NCBI GenBank assembly: GCA_028687935.1
Contig: JAQTZE010000002.1
Location: 124,001 to 188,000 of the forward strand
DNA: 64,000 nucleotides
Direction: 5' to 3'
Origin: Sulfurimonas sp.
GTDB lineage: Bacteria; Campylobacterota; Campylobacteria; Campylobacterales; Sulfurimonadaceae
Part shown: positions 47,195-55,904 of the stretch, piece after piece
Numbering within the stretch: position 1 is the first letter of the stretch
How the letters are laid out: every line of letters starts with the position of its first letter
Made by a program: the position numbers and the translations under genes
Notes under the pieces: generated by a model
Databases searched by the model: none
Told to the model about the DNA's origin: nothing
The model's input: only the letters and a program-made list of their open reading frames with translations

Positions 47195-47219
47195 TATGAG
47201 TGCATTTGTAGCACTCATA
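47195..47219 (+). terminator. Hairpin after htpG
   Basis: TATGAGTGC at 47195-47203 and GCACTCATA at 47211-47219 form a perfect 9-bp stem with a 7-base loop, 8 bp after the htpG stop. The following sequence is A-rich rather than T-rich on the plus strand, so termination strength is uncertain. Confidence 0.55.
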
Positions 47220-47306
47220 AGAATATAATAAAATTCCTGCCTGATTGTCTAGACTTTGTAAAGAAGTATGTTATCTTGCTAAAATGATTAAATACCTGAG
47301 AGTTAA

Positions 47307-47792
47307 ATGAGCAAATCTAGAGAAGATCTTATTAAAGCATTTCTTATAAGTGCAAACAATCTTTGTCGGGAGTTGCTACTTAAAGAGTTGCTTCACCTCA
47401 AGATAGCTGGGTATAGTTATACTTCCAATGAAGCTGTAGAAGAGTTAGGATTGGATAATGATCTTATACATCATCTCGTAGAAGATTATGTTGCACAAGT
47501 GATGAAATCAGTTTATACTTTTGCAGACTATCTTTTAGAGTTGAAAATTGCTCAAAAAGCCAATCAAACGCTCGATTATGTACCTCTACGAGAATTAGCA
47601 CATAAAAATCTTGGTGTTGCAAGAAATCTTCGCATCAAAGATGGTGAAAAGCTACTCTATGAATTGATGACTAAAGATGATTTGGATTATCTAGAAGTTT
47701 GTATTCAAGCCCTGCAAGCGTGTGCTATTAAACTAAAACCTGTTTGTGCATACAATACCGTCACAATGATAAAAATCAAAAAAACATTATAA
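47307..47792 (+). CDS. All-helical protein of unknown function
   Basis: 161 residues, predicted almost fully alpha-helical and soluble, with no signal peptide or membrane segment. The first two thirds alternate Leu/Glu/Lys helices (LCRELLLKELLHLKIAG, YTFADYLLELKIAQKAN). Three Cys occur near the end (VCIQALQACAIKLKPVC). No family recognised. It stands alone, with a possible -10 (GCTAAAAT) about 35 bp upstream, and converges on the 53-residue membrane gene. Codon use and start context look real. Confidence 0.6.
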   Translation: MSKSREDLIKAFLISANNLCRELLLKELLHLKIAGYSYTSNEAVEELGLDNDLIHHLVEDYVAQVMKSVYTFADYLLELKIAQKANQTLDYVPLRELAHKNLGVARNLRIKDGEKLLYELMTKDDLDYLEVCIQALQACAIKLKPVCAYNTVTMIKIKKTL

Positions 47793-47794
47793 TT

Positions 47795-47956
47795 TTATTT
47801 TAGAGAGCGTGAAACTTCTTCGAGTATATTTTGCGGTTTTGTTGTGAATGTTTCTTCTTTGTCTAGTGGTAAAACAAACGCAAGTAAAATAAATATAAAC
47901 GAAAAGACTATAGCACTCAAAATACTAAGCACAAGTTTGAGTTTAAAATCATTCAT
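47795..47956 (-). CDS. 53-residue single-pass membrane protein
   Basis: A short reading frame starting MNDFKLKLVLSI. One hydrophobic segment (about 8-30) has Lys before it, and a charged C-terminal tail of about 22 residues follows (LDKEE to SRSLK), so it is probably anchored at the N-terminus. GAGG lies 8 bases before the ATG. It ends two bases from the convergent gene's stop and fills what would otherwise be a 213-bp gap. No family recognised. Protein-like composition and a good ribosome binding site support it. Confidence 0.6.
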   Translation of the reverse strand: MNDFKLKLVLSILSAIVFSFIFILLAFVLPLDKEETFTTKPQNILEEVSRSLK

Positions 47957-48005
47957 ATCAACCCTCTTTTTTGACGTGATTTATTATAACATGTTAAAAT
48001 CATAT

Positions 48006-48515
48006 ATGCATAAACTATCTTCCCTTTTTCTCTTATTGTTTAGTGGTGTTTTGCTGGGAGCTGAACCCAATCTTGCGATACTGCAAAGCATACTTTCTAA
48101 TGATACACAAAAGTTTAGCCAAGGTATGTCCAATTTTATTTGCAAACCTTATGGGCTTGTCACACTTGAAAAATTGTACACTACTGGTCCAATAGACTCT
48201 CTTTGTAGAAAAAATCTAGAAGCCTTAGATAGAGAAGATCCAAATGTGAGATATTTTACTCTGCGTTTACTCAAGCCAATGCAAAGGTATCATGTAGAGT
48301 TCCAAGATAAAAGATGTATTATATATGCACGGGGCGAAATAACACTCTCTGAACTTCTTTTGGCTGAAGGCTTGGCCTTTATAAAGCCTGCGTTTGATGA
48401 TGATGTTTTTAATGCTGTTTTTTTAAAAGCCCAAAACTCTGCAAAGCTTGCTAAAAAAGGTTTGTGGCAGGAAAATATTGTAAAAGATTGTATGATTGAG
48501 TCTTACAAGGAATAA
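48006..48515 (+). CDS. Exported SNase-like protein
   Basis: 169 residues with a Sec signal peptide (MHKLSSLFLLLFSG, cleavage near LLGAEP). The C-terminal part (GEITLSELLLAEGLAF, AQNSAKLAKKGLW) matches the end of staphylococcal nuclease-like (thermonuclease) domains. The central nuclease Arg/Asp/Glu residues are not clearly recognisable, so activity is doubtful. ATG 48006 was chosen for the signal peptide; ATG 47991 is an alternative. The flippase gene starts two bases after its stop. Confidence 0.65.
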   Translation: MHKLSSLFLLLFSGVLLGAEPNLAILQSILSNDTQKFSQGMSNFICKPYGLVTLEKLYTTGPIDSLCRKNLEALDREDPNVRYFTLRLLKPMQRYHVEFQDKRCIIYARGEITLSELLLAEGLAFIKPAFDDDVFNAVFLKAQNSAKLAKKGLWQENIVKDCMIESYKE

Positions 48516-48517
48516 TC

Positions 48518-49759
48518 GTGAAAAAAGCATTTTATAACGGTATCGCAGTTGCACTTATAGGTATTATCCTCAACTTTTCATTTAAAATAGTCGCTGCACA
48601 TTTGATAGATAAAGCTACATTAGCACTTTATTTTACAGCTATAGATATATTTACGCTTACTCTTTTGATTTTAGTTGGTTTTCGCTCATCTATGGTAGTT
48701 GCGTTTTCTCAACTCAAAAACGCAAGTATGATAGTCAATATCTTTCGAGGTTTTTTACTGTTAACAGTTTTGATCTCTTGGGCTTTTGTTATTCCATTCT
48801 TAAAGCACAAAGTTGGGATACATATACATTATTGGTATCTTGTAGCTACAGTTATTAGTTTGAGTTTGGCTCTTTATTTTTCAAATATTATTGCAATGTA
48901 CAGACTCTACTCTGTGATGAATGCAGTGACGCTTTTAGAACCCGTATTAGTACTTTTTTGGTTCTCTTTTGCCTATTTTACTTTTGATCTTCGAGGGGTG
49001 CAACCTCTGTTTATCGCAACGATTATGAGTTCGTTTGGTGTAAGCTCTTATATCTTTTTCAAAAAACGCAAAGAGTATCCTGTACTCTCGCTCAAACAAC
49101 CTATTTTTGATGCCAAAGCGATAGCATTTATAAAAAACTCTGTGATATCGACCATAGAGTTTGGTTCGGGAATAGTCCTTTTATATATGGTTGTTTTTAT
49201 TATGATGCGTCATTACAGTGTCGAAGAACTTGGTGATTTTCAAGTAGTGACAAAGCCAATATTTTCTTATATGGTTATGCTTTTTGTATTCCCAATCTTT
49301 CGTTTTGTTTTGCCAGAGCTCTCCAAACTTATCAGCGAGAAAAAGATTGAAGAGATACTTGAGCTTAAAAGATGGATATTACGTTATGCCTTTGTAGTGA
49401 GTGGCATTTTTATAGTTATTTCTTTGATGTTCTCTTCTGAAATCTTGGCATATCTTTTTCCTCCAGAGTATATAAACGCATCGCTGATGATAAAACATCT
49501 CTCATTTTTCTTTATCTTTTTGATCATCAACTCTTATCAGGTTGCGTTTATAAAAGCAAGTGGTGCTTTTTTGAGTGCTCTTTTTATTCGTCTACTGGGG
49601 ATTGTCTCTTTGGTAGTTATCTTTTATCTGATTTATAACTTCTATTCGCAGAGTGTTATATCGATTATTGTAGCGTTAGTTGCGAGTTATTTGATTATGT
49701 TTTTGGTTTCATTTGTAGTTGAGAGAAGATTGCTAAAAGAGCTTAAAAACGCTCTTTAG
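48518..49759 (+). CDS. Polysaccharide-type flippase (MOP superfamily)
   Basis: 413 residues with about 12 membrane segments and few charged loops. The layout (NFSFKIVAAHLIDKATLALYF at the start, paired helices, a central cytoplasmic loop near 185-200) resembles Wzx-like lipid-linked oligosaccharide flippases. No glycan genes are nearby, so the substrate is unknown. GTG start 48518, two bases after the SNase-like gene. The stop overlaps a convergent membrane gene by 4 bp. Confidence 0.75.
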   Translation: MKKAFYNGIAVALIGIILNFSFKIVAAHLIDKATLALYFTAIDIFTLTLLILVGFRSSMVVAFSQLKNASMIVNIFRGFLLLTVLISWAFVIPFLKHKVGIHIHYWYLVATVISLSLALYFSNIIAMYRLYSVMNAVTLLEPVLVLFWFSFAYFTFDLRGVQPLFIATIMSSFGVSSYIFFKKRKEYPVLSLKQPIFDAKAIAFIKNSVISTIEFGSGIVLLYMVVFIMMRHYSVEELGDFQVVTKPIFSYMVMLFVFPIFRFVLPELSKLISEKKIEEILELKRWILRYAFVVSGIFIVISLMFSSEILAYLFPPEYINASLMIKHLSFFFIFLIINSYQVAFIKASGAFLSALFIRLLGIVSLVVIFYLIYNFYSQSVISIIVALVASYLIMFLVSFVVERRLLKELKNAL

Positions 49760-50055
49760 TCATGTTTATTCGTCATGTAGACCCAAAACTCTTTGTGCGA
49801 ATACCCTTTGTTGAGAAAATATATTTGTAAAATCCCAACACGGTAAAGAGTAACAAGCATCTTTGCATAAGGAATAAAAAGGCTGAGGCTGATAAAAATA
49901 CTCTGCTCTTTATCACCCTTGGAACTTATCATCTCCTGCATACCTATATTTTTACTGAGATATAGTCCAAACATCATCGAAAATAAAAAGTTTAATATAA
50001 GCCCAAAAATCATATACGCTACAAAATCTTGCTCATGCATTCCTGCTATCATCAC
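49756..50055 (-). CDS. Small membrane protein of unknown function
   Basis: 99 residues. Two hydrophobic stretches (about 12-32 and 52-78) suggest two membrane passes, and the tail is polar (SHKEFWVYMTNKHD). AGGA lies at suitable spacing before ATG 50055. No recognised family. Convergent with the flippase gene and upstream-neighboured by the DUF3817 gene on the same strand, 67 bp away. Confidence 0.6.
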   Translation of the reverse strand: MMIAGMHEQDFVAYMIFGLILNFLFSMMFGLYLSKNIGMQEMISSKGDKEQSIFISLSLFIPYAKMLVTLYRVGILQIYFLNKGYSHKEFWVYMTNKHD

Positions 50056-50122
50056 TTTATTCCTTTTTGATATATTGGGTATTTTATCAAAAAATTACTT
50101 TTGAATCTTTGATTCGTTGCGT

Positions 50123-50410
50123 TTACTCATAGGTCTTAATCTTTGTACTTGTTATGAATGTCGCGAATGGAATCAGTGAAGCGATAAAAAAGATGGCACT
50201 TTGTTTTGCACCCCATTTAGCTTTTTGGCTTGCTAATACTAAAAGTATTAATAAAGCGATAAATAAAACACCATGGAGCATACCTACAATTTTGACAGCA
50301 AGAGCAAATCCAAAAATATATTTTAAAGGCATTGCAATAAAGAGTAAAAGGAGGTAAGAGTAGCCTTCTAGTGTGTTAATGTGTCTGAATGTTTTTACTG
50401 TGTTTTGCAT
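50123..50410 (-). CDS. DUF3817 family membrane protein
   Basis: 95 residues with three membrane segments. The pattern FRHINTLEGYSYLLLLFIAMPLKY followed by GMLHGVLFIALLILL is that of DUF3817, integral membrane proteins of unknown function found in many bacteria. ATG 50410 begins the conserved part; the upstream in-frame extension is not conserved in the family as I know it. It is divergent from the oad operon. Confidence 0.85.
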   Translation of the reverse strand: MQNTVKTFRHINTLEGYSYLLLLFIAMPLKYIFGFALAVKIVGMLHGVLFIALLILLVLASQKAKWGAKQSAIFFIASLIPFATFITSTKIKTYE

Positions 50411-50485
50411 TGAATTGTCTTTGTATTTAAATTTTTCGAAGTATATAATCAAAAGGTAACAAAAAGGCAAAAGTAGAATAATTAC

Positions 50486-50522
50486 AAAGATGTTGCAATA
50501 ATTTTTTAAACATCTTTATACT
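50486..50522 (+). promoter_or_regulatory. Promoter of the oadGAB operon with overlapping inverted repeat
   Basis: TTGCAA at 50493-50498 and TATACT at 50517-50522 are 18 bp apart. A perfect 9-bp inverted repeat, AAAGATGTT (50486-50494) and AACATCTTT (50509-50517), overlaps the edges of both hexamers, as a repressor site would. The predicted start is about 50529, 32 bp before the oadG ATG. Confidence 0.55.
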
Positions 50523-50560
50523 ATACTATCCGCACAAATTATTAGCATAAAGGTAATTTA

Positions 50561-50791
50561 ATGGAAACTAATCTCGTAGTAGAAGGTATAAAATTTATGT
50601 TTTTAGGAATGGGAGCTGTTTTCCTGTTTCTTGCATTGATGATAGTTATGATGAATATTATGTCATATATTATCCATAGATTTTTTCCAGAACCACAAGC
50701 AAGCGTGAAATCAACTGTTGCACCAGAAGAAGACAACAGAAAGATAGTAGCAGCAATAACCGCAGCAATCGCACATCATAGACAAGGATAA
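50561..50791 (+). CDS. oadG: Oxaloacetate decarboxylase gamma chain (OadG-like)
   Basis: 76 residues: one N-terminal membrane helix (about 10-35, FMFLGMGAVFLFLALMIVMMN), a Pro-containing linker and a short C-terminal part KIVAAITAAIAHHR typical of OadG. It stabilises the decarboxylase complex and bridges the alpha and beta subunits. First gene of the operon, 8 bp before oadA. Confidence 0.88.
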   Translation: METNLVVEGIKFMFLGMGAVFLFLALMIVMMNIMSYIIHRFFPEPQASVKSTVAPEEDNRKIVAAITAAIAHHRQG

Positions 50792-50799
50792 GGATATTA

Positions 50800-52611
50800 A
50801 TGGCTAAAAAATTTATAGACATAATGGATACAACTTTTAGGGATGGTTTCCAGTCAGTTTTCGGCGGTCGCGTACTCATGAAAGACTTTTTTCCAGCTGT
50901 AGAAGCTGCAAAAACTGCAGGAATCAATCACTTTGAGTTCGGTGGTGGAGCAAGATTTCAATCTTTGTATTTCTACTTAAGAGAAGATGCTTTTGAGATG
51001 ATGGATGAGTTCAGAAAAATCGTCGGACCTGATGCAAACCTTCAAACACTTGCACGCGGTGTAAATACAGTTATGCTTGATACGGGTTCTAAAGAACTTA
51101 TCGATTTACATGCAAAAATGTTCAAAAAACACGGTACTACTACAATCAGAAACTTTGATGCACTTAATGATGTTGAAAACCTGAAATATTCAGCTGAGCG
51201 AATCACACACCATGGTCTTAAACACGAAGTTGTTGTGACAATGATGGACCTTCCTCCAGGATGCCATGGTGCGCATACAGTTGAGTTTTATGAAAAAACA
51301 CTTCGTGAGATTTTAGACAGCGGTATTCCATATTCAAGCATCTGTTTTAAAGATGCATCTGGAACTTCAAATCCGCAAAAAGTTTTTGAAACTATCAAAA
51401 TGGCTAGAAAACTTATACCTGAAGGAACACACTTGCGTTTACATACACATGAGACGGCTGGTGTTTCTGTTGCTGCATATATGGCAGCACTCGAAGCTGG
51501 TGTAGATGGTATCGATATGGCAGCTGCTCCAGTTTCTGGTGGTACAAGTCAGCCTGATATTCTTACTATGCTTCATGCTACAAAAGGTATGGATTATGAC
51601 CTTGGTGGTTTAGAAATTAGCAAAATATTAACATACGAAAAAGAGTTGGCATATTGTCTTTCTGATTATTTCATGCCACCTGAAGCGACTATGGTTTCTC
51701 CTATCATTCCTTTCTCTCCTATGCCTGGCGGTGCTTTAACTGCAAACACGCAGATGATGAGAGATAATGGAATCTTAGACAGATTTCCAGAAGTTATCGC
51801 TGCAATGACGGAAGTAGTAGAAAAGGGTGGTTATGGTACATCTGTAACTCCAGTTTCTCAGTTTTACTTCCAGCAAGCACTTAACAATGTAATGCAAGGT
51901 CCATGGAATGCTATCGCTCCAGGATACGGAAGAATGGTTCTTGGATACTTTGGTAAGACTCCAGTTGCTCCAGATCCTGAAGTTGTAAGAATTGCTTCAG
52001 AAAAACTCGGACTTGAACCTACAACTGAAAAAGCACTTGATCTTGCAAACGCAGATGAGACAAAATCTCTTGCAAACTGGATCAATAAGCTTAAAGAAGA
52101 AAATATAGAAATAACTGAAGAGAATATTTTTATAGCTGCTGCATGTCATGATAAAGGTATCGCGTTTTTACAAGGTAAAGGCGAGTTAAATGTTCGTAAA
52201 ATTTCAGAAATGAAAAAAGAAAATAATGAAGGAAGTTCTAATATGGGAAGCGGAAGTTATACAGTAGTAGTTGATGGACAAAAATTTAGTGTTCAAGTTG
52301 CAGAAGGTGATGTAAATATCGAGATAACAGAAGTAGATGGCGAGCCAGTTGCTCCAGCTGCAACTAAAACAGCTGCTCCTATAAAAGCAAGCGGAAACGG
52401 TTTAGATATTAAAGCACTTCTTCCAGGTAGTGTTTGGAAAATCGTTGTTAATCCAGGTCAGAGTGTAAATGAGGGTGATGTTATTTTGATTTTAGAGTCA
52501 ATGAAAATGGAAATAGATATAGTAGCACCAAAAGGCGGTGTGGTTAAATCTATTAATGTTGCAACAAACGACAAGGTAGTCGAAGGTCAAGTTGTAGCAG
52601 TAATAGGGTAA
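50800..52611 (+). CDS. oadA: Biotin-dependent (oxaloacetate) decarboxylase alpha chain, divergent
   Basis: 603 residues: carboxyltransferase TIM barrel (about 1-300), conserved C-terminal barrel extension (to about 460) and biotinyl domain with ESMKMEI (biotin Lys near 569). Metal ligands are in RLHTHE, the carbamylated-Lys region in CFKDASG. The usual RDAHQS start motif is replaced by [14 protein letters not shown], and TSG in the HTHATSG motif is TAG, so it is a divergent branch. Together with OadB and OadG it should couple decarboxylation to Na+ export. A pyruvate carboxylase B role is the alternative. Confidence 0.88.
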   Translation: MAKKFIDIMDTTFRDGFQSVFGGRVLMKDFFPAVEAAKTAGINHFEFGGGARFQSLYFYLREDAFEMMDEFRKIVGPDANLQTLARGVNTVMLDTGSKELIDLHAKMFKKHGTTTIRNFDALNDVENLKYSAERITHHGLKHEVVVTMMDLPPGCHGAHTVEFYEKTLREILDSGIPYSSICFKDASGTSNPQKVFETIKMARKLIPEGTHLRLHTHETAGVSVAAYMAALEAGVDGIDMAAAPVSGGTSQPDILTMLHATKGMDYDLGGLEISKILTYEKELAYCLSDYFMPPEATMVSPIIPFSPMPGGALTANTQMMRDNGILDRFPEVIAAMTEVVEKGGYGTSVTPVSQFYFQQALNNVMQGPWNAIAPGYGRMVLGYFGKTPVAPDPEVVRIASEKLGLEPTTEKALDLANADETKSLANWINKLKEENIEITEENIFIAAACHDKGIAFLQGKGELNVRKISEMKKENNEGSSNMGSGSYTVVVDGQKFSVQVAEGDVNIEITEVDGEPVAPAATKTAAPIKASGNGLDIKALLPGSVWKIVVNPGQSVNEGDVILILESMKMEIDIVAPKGGVVKSINVATNDKVVEGQVVAVIG

Positions 52612-52616
52612 TTCAT

Positions 52617-53996
52617 ATGAAAAACTCTATAATAAAACTATTAGCATTATTTATGCTCATAGGGTTTGGTACAGTCTATGCGAATGATGTTCAAGTTGAA
52701 GTACAAACGACAACTGTAACAGAAGTTCAAATAGATGCGCAAGCACCAGAAGCTGCAGCGAAGTCTAATCATATGGAAGAGACCTATAAAACACAGCCAT
52801 TTATGGAAATGATAGATGGTTTTTTACACTCTACTGGTATTAGTGCACTCGCAGAACCTCGTGCAGATGAGATGAATGCACATGGTGAGCCTATTAGTGA
52901 CTTCCATAAATCTTGGGGTCGTGTGATTATGATTTTAATCACTTTTCTTCTTTTCTATTTAGCAATCGCCAAAGGATTTGAACCATTACTACTTTTACCT
53001 ATAGGTTTCGGTGGTTTATTGGCAAATATTCCTTTAGCGGGCATTGGAGGAGACACAGGATTTTTAGGTATTATCTACCATATGGGTCTCTCAAATCAGC
53101 TTTTCCCTATCCTTATCTTTATGGGTGTTGGAGCTATGACGGATTTTGGGCCACTTTTGTCAAACCCTAAAACTGCACTTCTCGGTGGAGCTGCGCAATT
53201 TGGTATCTTTGGAACACTTGTCGGTGCAGTTGCACTTTCACAGTATACGACTATTTTTGACTTTACATTACAACAGGCTTCAGCGATCTCTATTATCGGT
53301 GGAGCGGATGGTCCGACATCTATCTTTATCGCAACGAACCTAGCACCAGAATTACTTGGAGCTATCGCAGTTGCATCGTATTCATATATGGCGATGGTTC
53401 CTATCATCCAGCCTCCTATTATGAAGGCACTGACTACAGATGCAGAGAGAAGAATTAAGATGACGACATTGCGTCACGTGTCTCGTTTAGAGAAACTTGT
53501 TTTCCCTATCTTGGTACTTGTTCTTGCTATCTTAATATTACCAGATGCTACACCACTAATCGGTGCGTTTATGTTTGGAAACTTTCTTAAAGAGAGTGGT
53601 GTGGTTGATAGACTTTCAGACACAATGCAAAATGCGCTTATTAATATCGTTACGATATTCTTAGGTCTTGCAGTTGGTTCTAAATTAGCAGCAGATCAGT
53701 TCTTAGTACCTGATACTCTTGCTATCTTGCTTCTTGGTATTATTGCGTTTTCTGTGGGTACTGCGGCAGGTGTTATCATGGCAAAAATCATGAACCTTTT
53801 CCCTGGACACAAAGTAAACCCTCTGATCGGTTCAGCAGGTGTCTCTGCAGTTCCAATGGCTGCGCGTGTATCAAATAAAGTAGGTATGGAATATGACCGT
53901 ACAAATATGCTTTTGATGCATGCTATGGGTCCAAATGTTGCAGGTGTTATCGGTTCAGCTGTTGCAGCTGGTATCTTAATGTCACTCTTTCGCTAA
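52617..53996 (+). CDS. oadB: Na+-transporting oxaloacetate decarboxylase beta chain
   Basis: 459 residues. A signal-like hydrophobic start (about 5-23) and a polar 75-residue region precede the usual membrane core of about 9-10 helices. The core shows the family motifs [35 protein letters not shown] and, near the end, [18 protein letters not shown]. It catalyses decarboxylation of carboxybiotin coupled to sodium export. The exported N-terminal extension is longer than in classical OadB. Five bases after oadA. Confidence 0.93.
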   Translation: MKNSIIKLLALFMLIGFGTVYANDVQVEVQTTTVTEVQIDAQAPEAAAKSNHMEETYKTQPFMEMIDGFLHSTGISALAEPRADEMNAHGEPISDFHKSWGRVIMILITFLLFYLAIAKGFEPLLLLPIGFGGLLANIPLAGIGGDTGFLGIIYHMGLSNQLFPILIFMGVGAMTDFGPLLSNPKTALLGGAAQFGIFGTLVGAVALSQYTTIFDFTLQQASAISIIGGADGPTSIFIATNLAPELLGAIAVASYSYMAMVPIIQPPIMKALTTDAERRIKMTTLRHVSRLEKLVFPILVLVLAILILPDATPLIGAFMFGNFLKESGVVDRLSDTMQNALINIVTIFLGLAVGSKLAADQFLVPDTLAILLLGIIAFSVGTAAGVIMAKIMNLFPGHKVNPLIGSAGVSAVPMAARVSNKVGMEYDRTNMLLMHAMGPNVAGVIGSAVAAGILMSLFR

Positions 53997-54021
53997 GCTC
54001 TAAGAGCTAGCGTAAACAAAC

Positions 54022-54043
54022 AACTAAGCATCTTCGCTTAGTT
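54022..54043. terminator. Terminator hairpin between oadB and cheV
   Basis: AACTAAGC (54022-54029) and GCTTAGTT (54036-54043) form a perfect 8-bp stem with a 6-base loop. On the minus strand it is followed by GTTTGTTT, and on the plus strand by a T-rich stretch, so it can end both oadB and cheV transcripts. Confidence 0.7.
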
Positions 54044-54080
54044 ACCTCTTATTATTTCATTACTGAAATAATAAGAGGTA
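54043..54080. terminator. 17-bp hairpin covering the cheV stop codon
   Basis: Arms 54043-54059 and 54064-54080 (17 bp, no mismatch, TTAC loop) lie over the last eight codons and stop of cheV. Together with the adjacent 8-bp hairpin it forms a double stem-loop in the convergent oadB/cheV junction. Confidence 0.65.
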
Positions 54081-54990
54081 TAATATTTTGACTCTTTGTC
54101 TTATTAATAAATCCACTCGCACCTAGTACTTCAGATTCTCTTTTATTATTATCACCAGTCATAGAACTATTGACAATGATAGGGATTTCTTTTGTATCAG
54201 GATTAGCTCGTAAAAGTTTGATCACTGTAAAACCTGACATTTCTGGCATCTCTATATCTGTAATGACGACAGGAATATCTTTTGCATTTTCACCTAAACT
54301 GAGGATATAATCAACAAGTTTTTTTCCATTGTCAAAGAGTTTCATATCTATATTTGCATTTTCAAATATTTTTATGAGTGCTCTTTGTGCTGTTTTAGAA
54401 TCTTCAGCAACAAGAACAGTTCCATGCTTAAGTTTGAGCGGTATTTCTATATTTTTAAGCGCATCAGTATCTCTAGCAACATCAACCATTGCGTGAGGTA
54501 TGACTTGAGATAAAAGTTTCTCATAGTCAAGTATAAGACAGAGACTGCCATCTTCTAAACGTGTGTCATTCATAACGACACCATCTTCTTTAAGTCTATA
54601 ACTATCAGGTGCATGCATCTGATTCCAATTCTTTTTGATAACTCTATATGCAGACATTATTCTGAGGCCTATAATAATTCCATTGAAATCACATATAAGG
54701 ATATTTGATTTTTGTATTTCATCTTTTGTAAGGGTTACGTTAAGCCACTTTGGAAGATTCAGTATAGGAATCTGTAATCCTCTTAATATTATTGTGCCCT
54801 CTAAAAGCGGATCACAAGAAGGTATTTGAGTGAGGTAATGATTTCTTGATTCAACAACCTCTCTGGTCTTAAAAACATTGATCGCGTAGTATGCAGAAAC
54901 AGATTTTTCGCTCACTTTAAACACTAGAAGCTGAAGTTCGTTATTTTTAGCGAGATTCGTGGCCGCGTCAACTTTATCTAAAACAGACAT
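54052..54990 (-). CDS. cheV: Chemotaxis coupling protein CheV
   Basis: 312 residues: a CheW-like coupling domain (about 15-165) that links receptors to CheA, then a receiver domain (about 190-312) with the phosphorylated Asp245 in VVITDIEMPEMSGF, acidic AEDS at 195-198 and Lys in FINKTKS. In relatives phosphorylation of CheV tunes adaptation. It is a single gene; no other chemotaxis gene is adjacent. The last codons form half of a 17-bp hairpin. Confidence 0.95.
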   Translation of the reverse strand: MSVLDKVDAATNLAKNNELQLLVFKVSEKSVSAYYAINVFKTREVVESRNHYLTQIPSCDPLLEGTIILRGLQIPILNLPKWLNVTLTKDEIQKSNILICDFNGIIIGLRIMSAYRVIKKNWNQMHAPDSYRLKEDGVVMNDTRLEDGSLCLILDYEKLLSQVIPHAMVDVARDTDALKNIEIPLKLKHGTVLVAEDSKTAQRALIKIFENANIDMKLFDNGKKLVDYILSLGENAKDIPVVITDIEMPEMSGFTVIKLLRANPDTKEIPIIVNSSMTGDNNKRESEVLGASGFINKTKSQNIIPLIISVMK

Positions 54991-55102
54991 ATATACCCTT
55001 TATTGAAAACTTCTTCAATCATACCAAAAATATAATGAATTATGATTAAATATTAATAATGAAATGGTAAAATATTTCTTATTATACACGAAGGGTGTGA
55101 AA

Positions 55103-55903
55103 GTGAAATTTATTATTATTTTGTTGTCTATGTATTCATTTTTGTTTGCAAAAGTTTACTATGCAAAAGTTGAACCTTACGAAGTACGCGATATATCTTC
55201 AAATGTTTCTGGTCTTGTTCTTTTTGCTGATGAAGAGAGTTTAGGAAAGAAACTTTCAGAGAAACCATATATTAAAATCGATACAGAATTAGACACAGAT
55301 GAACTCAAATCTGTTCAAAAAAAACTGACGTATAGCAGTGATATGATCAAAGAAAATGAAGCTATTTTAGTTAATCTCAAAGAAGCAGTGAAGAGAAAAA
55401 AAGATAATTATAAACAGATTGAATCTTTAAAAATAAAGTCTCGTGTTGAAAAAGATAAAGAGTTTTATGATTTGATCACAAGCGAGAACTCCTATCTTGC
55501 TACGCAAAAAGAGATTGATAATCTGAAAATACAAATGGCGGATCTTTCGCATAGACAAACGCAGCTTCAAAGAAGTATTAAAGATAAAAATTTGAGTGAC
55601 AAAGATTTTGTTTTGTATTCTCTCTCTGTAAGACCAGGGCAGGTTGTAGGTGTTGCGACGCCTCTTGCAAAAATTGCTGATGTATCTAAAGCGATTCTTA
55701 CCATCTATCTTGATGAAGAAGATGTGAAGAATGCAAAAACACGTGCAATATATTTAGATGATCTGAAATCAAAGTATAAAATTTCACGTATTGTTAATAT
55801 TGCAGATGCAAAAAATATTTCTAAATATATGGCACAAATCGTTATTGATGCACCAGAACTTTTTTCTAAACTTGTAAAAGTTGAAGTAAAAGAGGAAAAA
55901 TAG
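55103..55903 (+). CDS. Periplasmic adaptor-like (HlyD/RND-type) protein
   Basis: 266 residues with a signal peptide or anchor (about 1-18), a short lipoyl-like strand region (about 20-70), a coiled-coil hairpin (about 75-170, SSDMIKENEAILVNLKEAVKRK) and a beta region (SVRPGQVVGVATPLAKIADV). This is the layout of membrane fusion proteins in a shortened form. GTG 55103 was chosen because GAAGGG lies 7 bases upstream; ATG 55064 lacks a ribosome site. A TolC-like gene is three genes downstream, but no inner-membrane transporter is nearby. Confidence 0.7.
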   Translation: MKFIIILLSMYSFLFAKVYYAKVEPYEVRDISSNVSGLVLFADEESLGKKLSEKPYIKIDTELDTDELKSVQKKLTYSSDMIKENEAILVNLKEAVKRKKDNYKQIESLKIKSRVEKDKEFYDLITSENSYLATQKEIDNLKIQMADLSHRQTQLQRSIKDKNLSDKDFVLYSLSVRPGQVVGVATPLAKIADVSKAILTIYLDEEDVKNAKTRAIYLDDLKSKYKISRIVNIADAKNISKYMAQIVIDAPELFSKLVKVEVKEEK

Positions 55904-55904
55904 T

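Noticed and set aside
47195..47219. CIRCE-like heat-shock element near htpG
   Set aside because: The halves are in the opposite orientation (GAGTGC first) and lie after the gene, so it is better explained as a transcript-end hairpin.
47844..48005. Start of the SNase-like gene at 47844
   Set aside because: That start would precede the signal peptide by 54 residues and overlap the minus-strand 53-residue gene, which has a better ribosome site.
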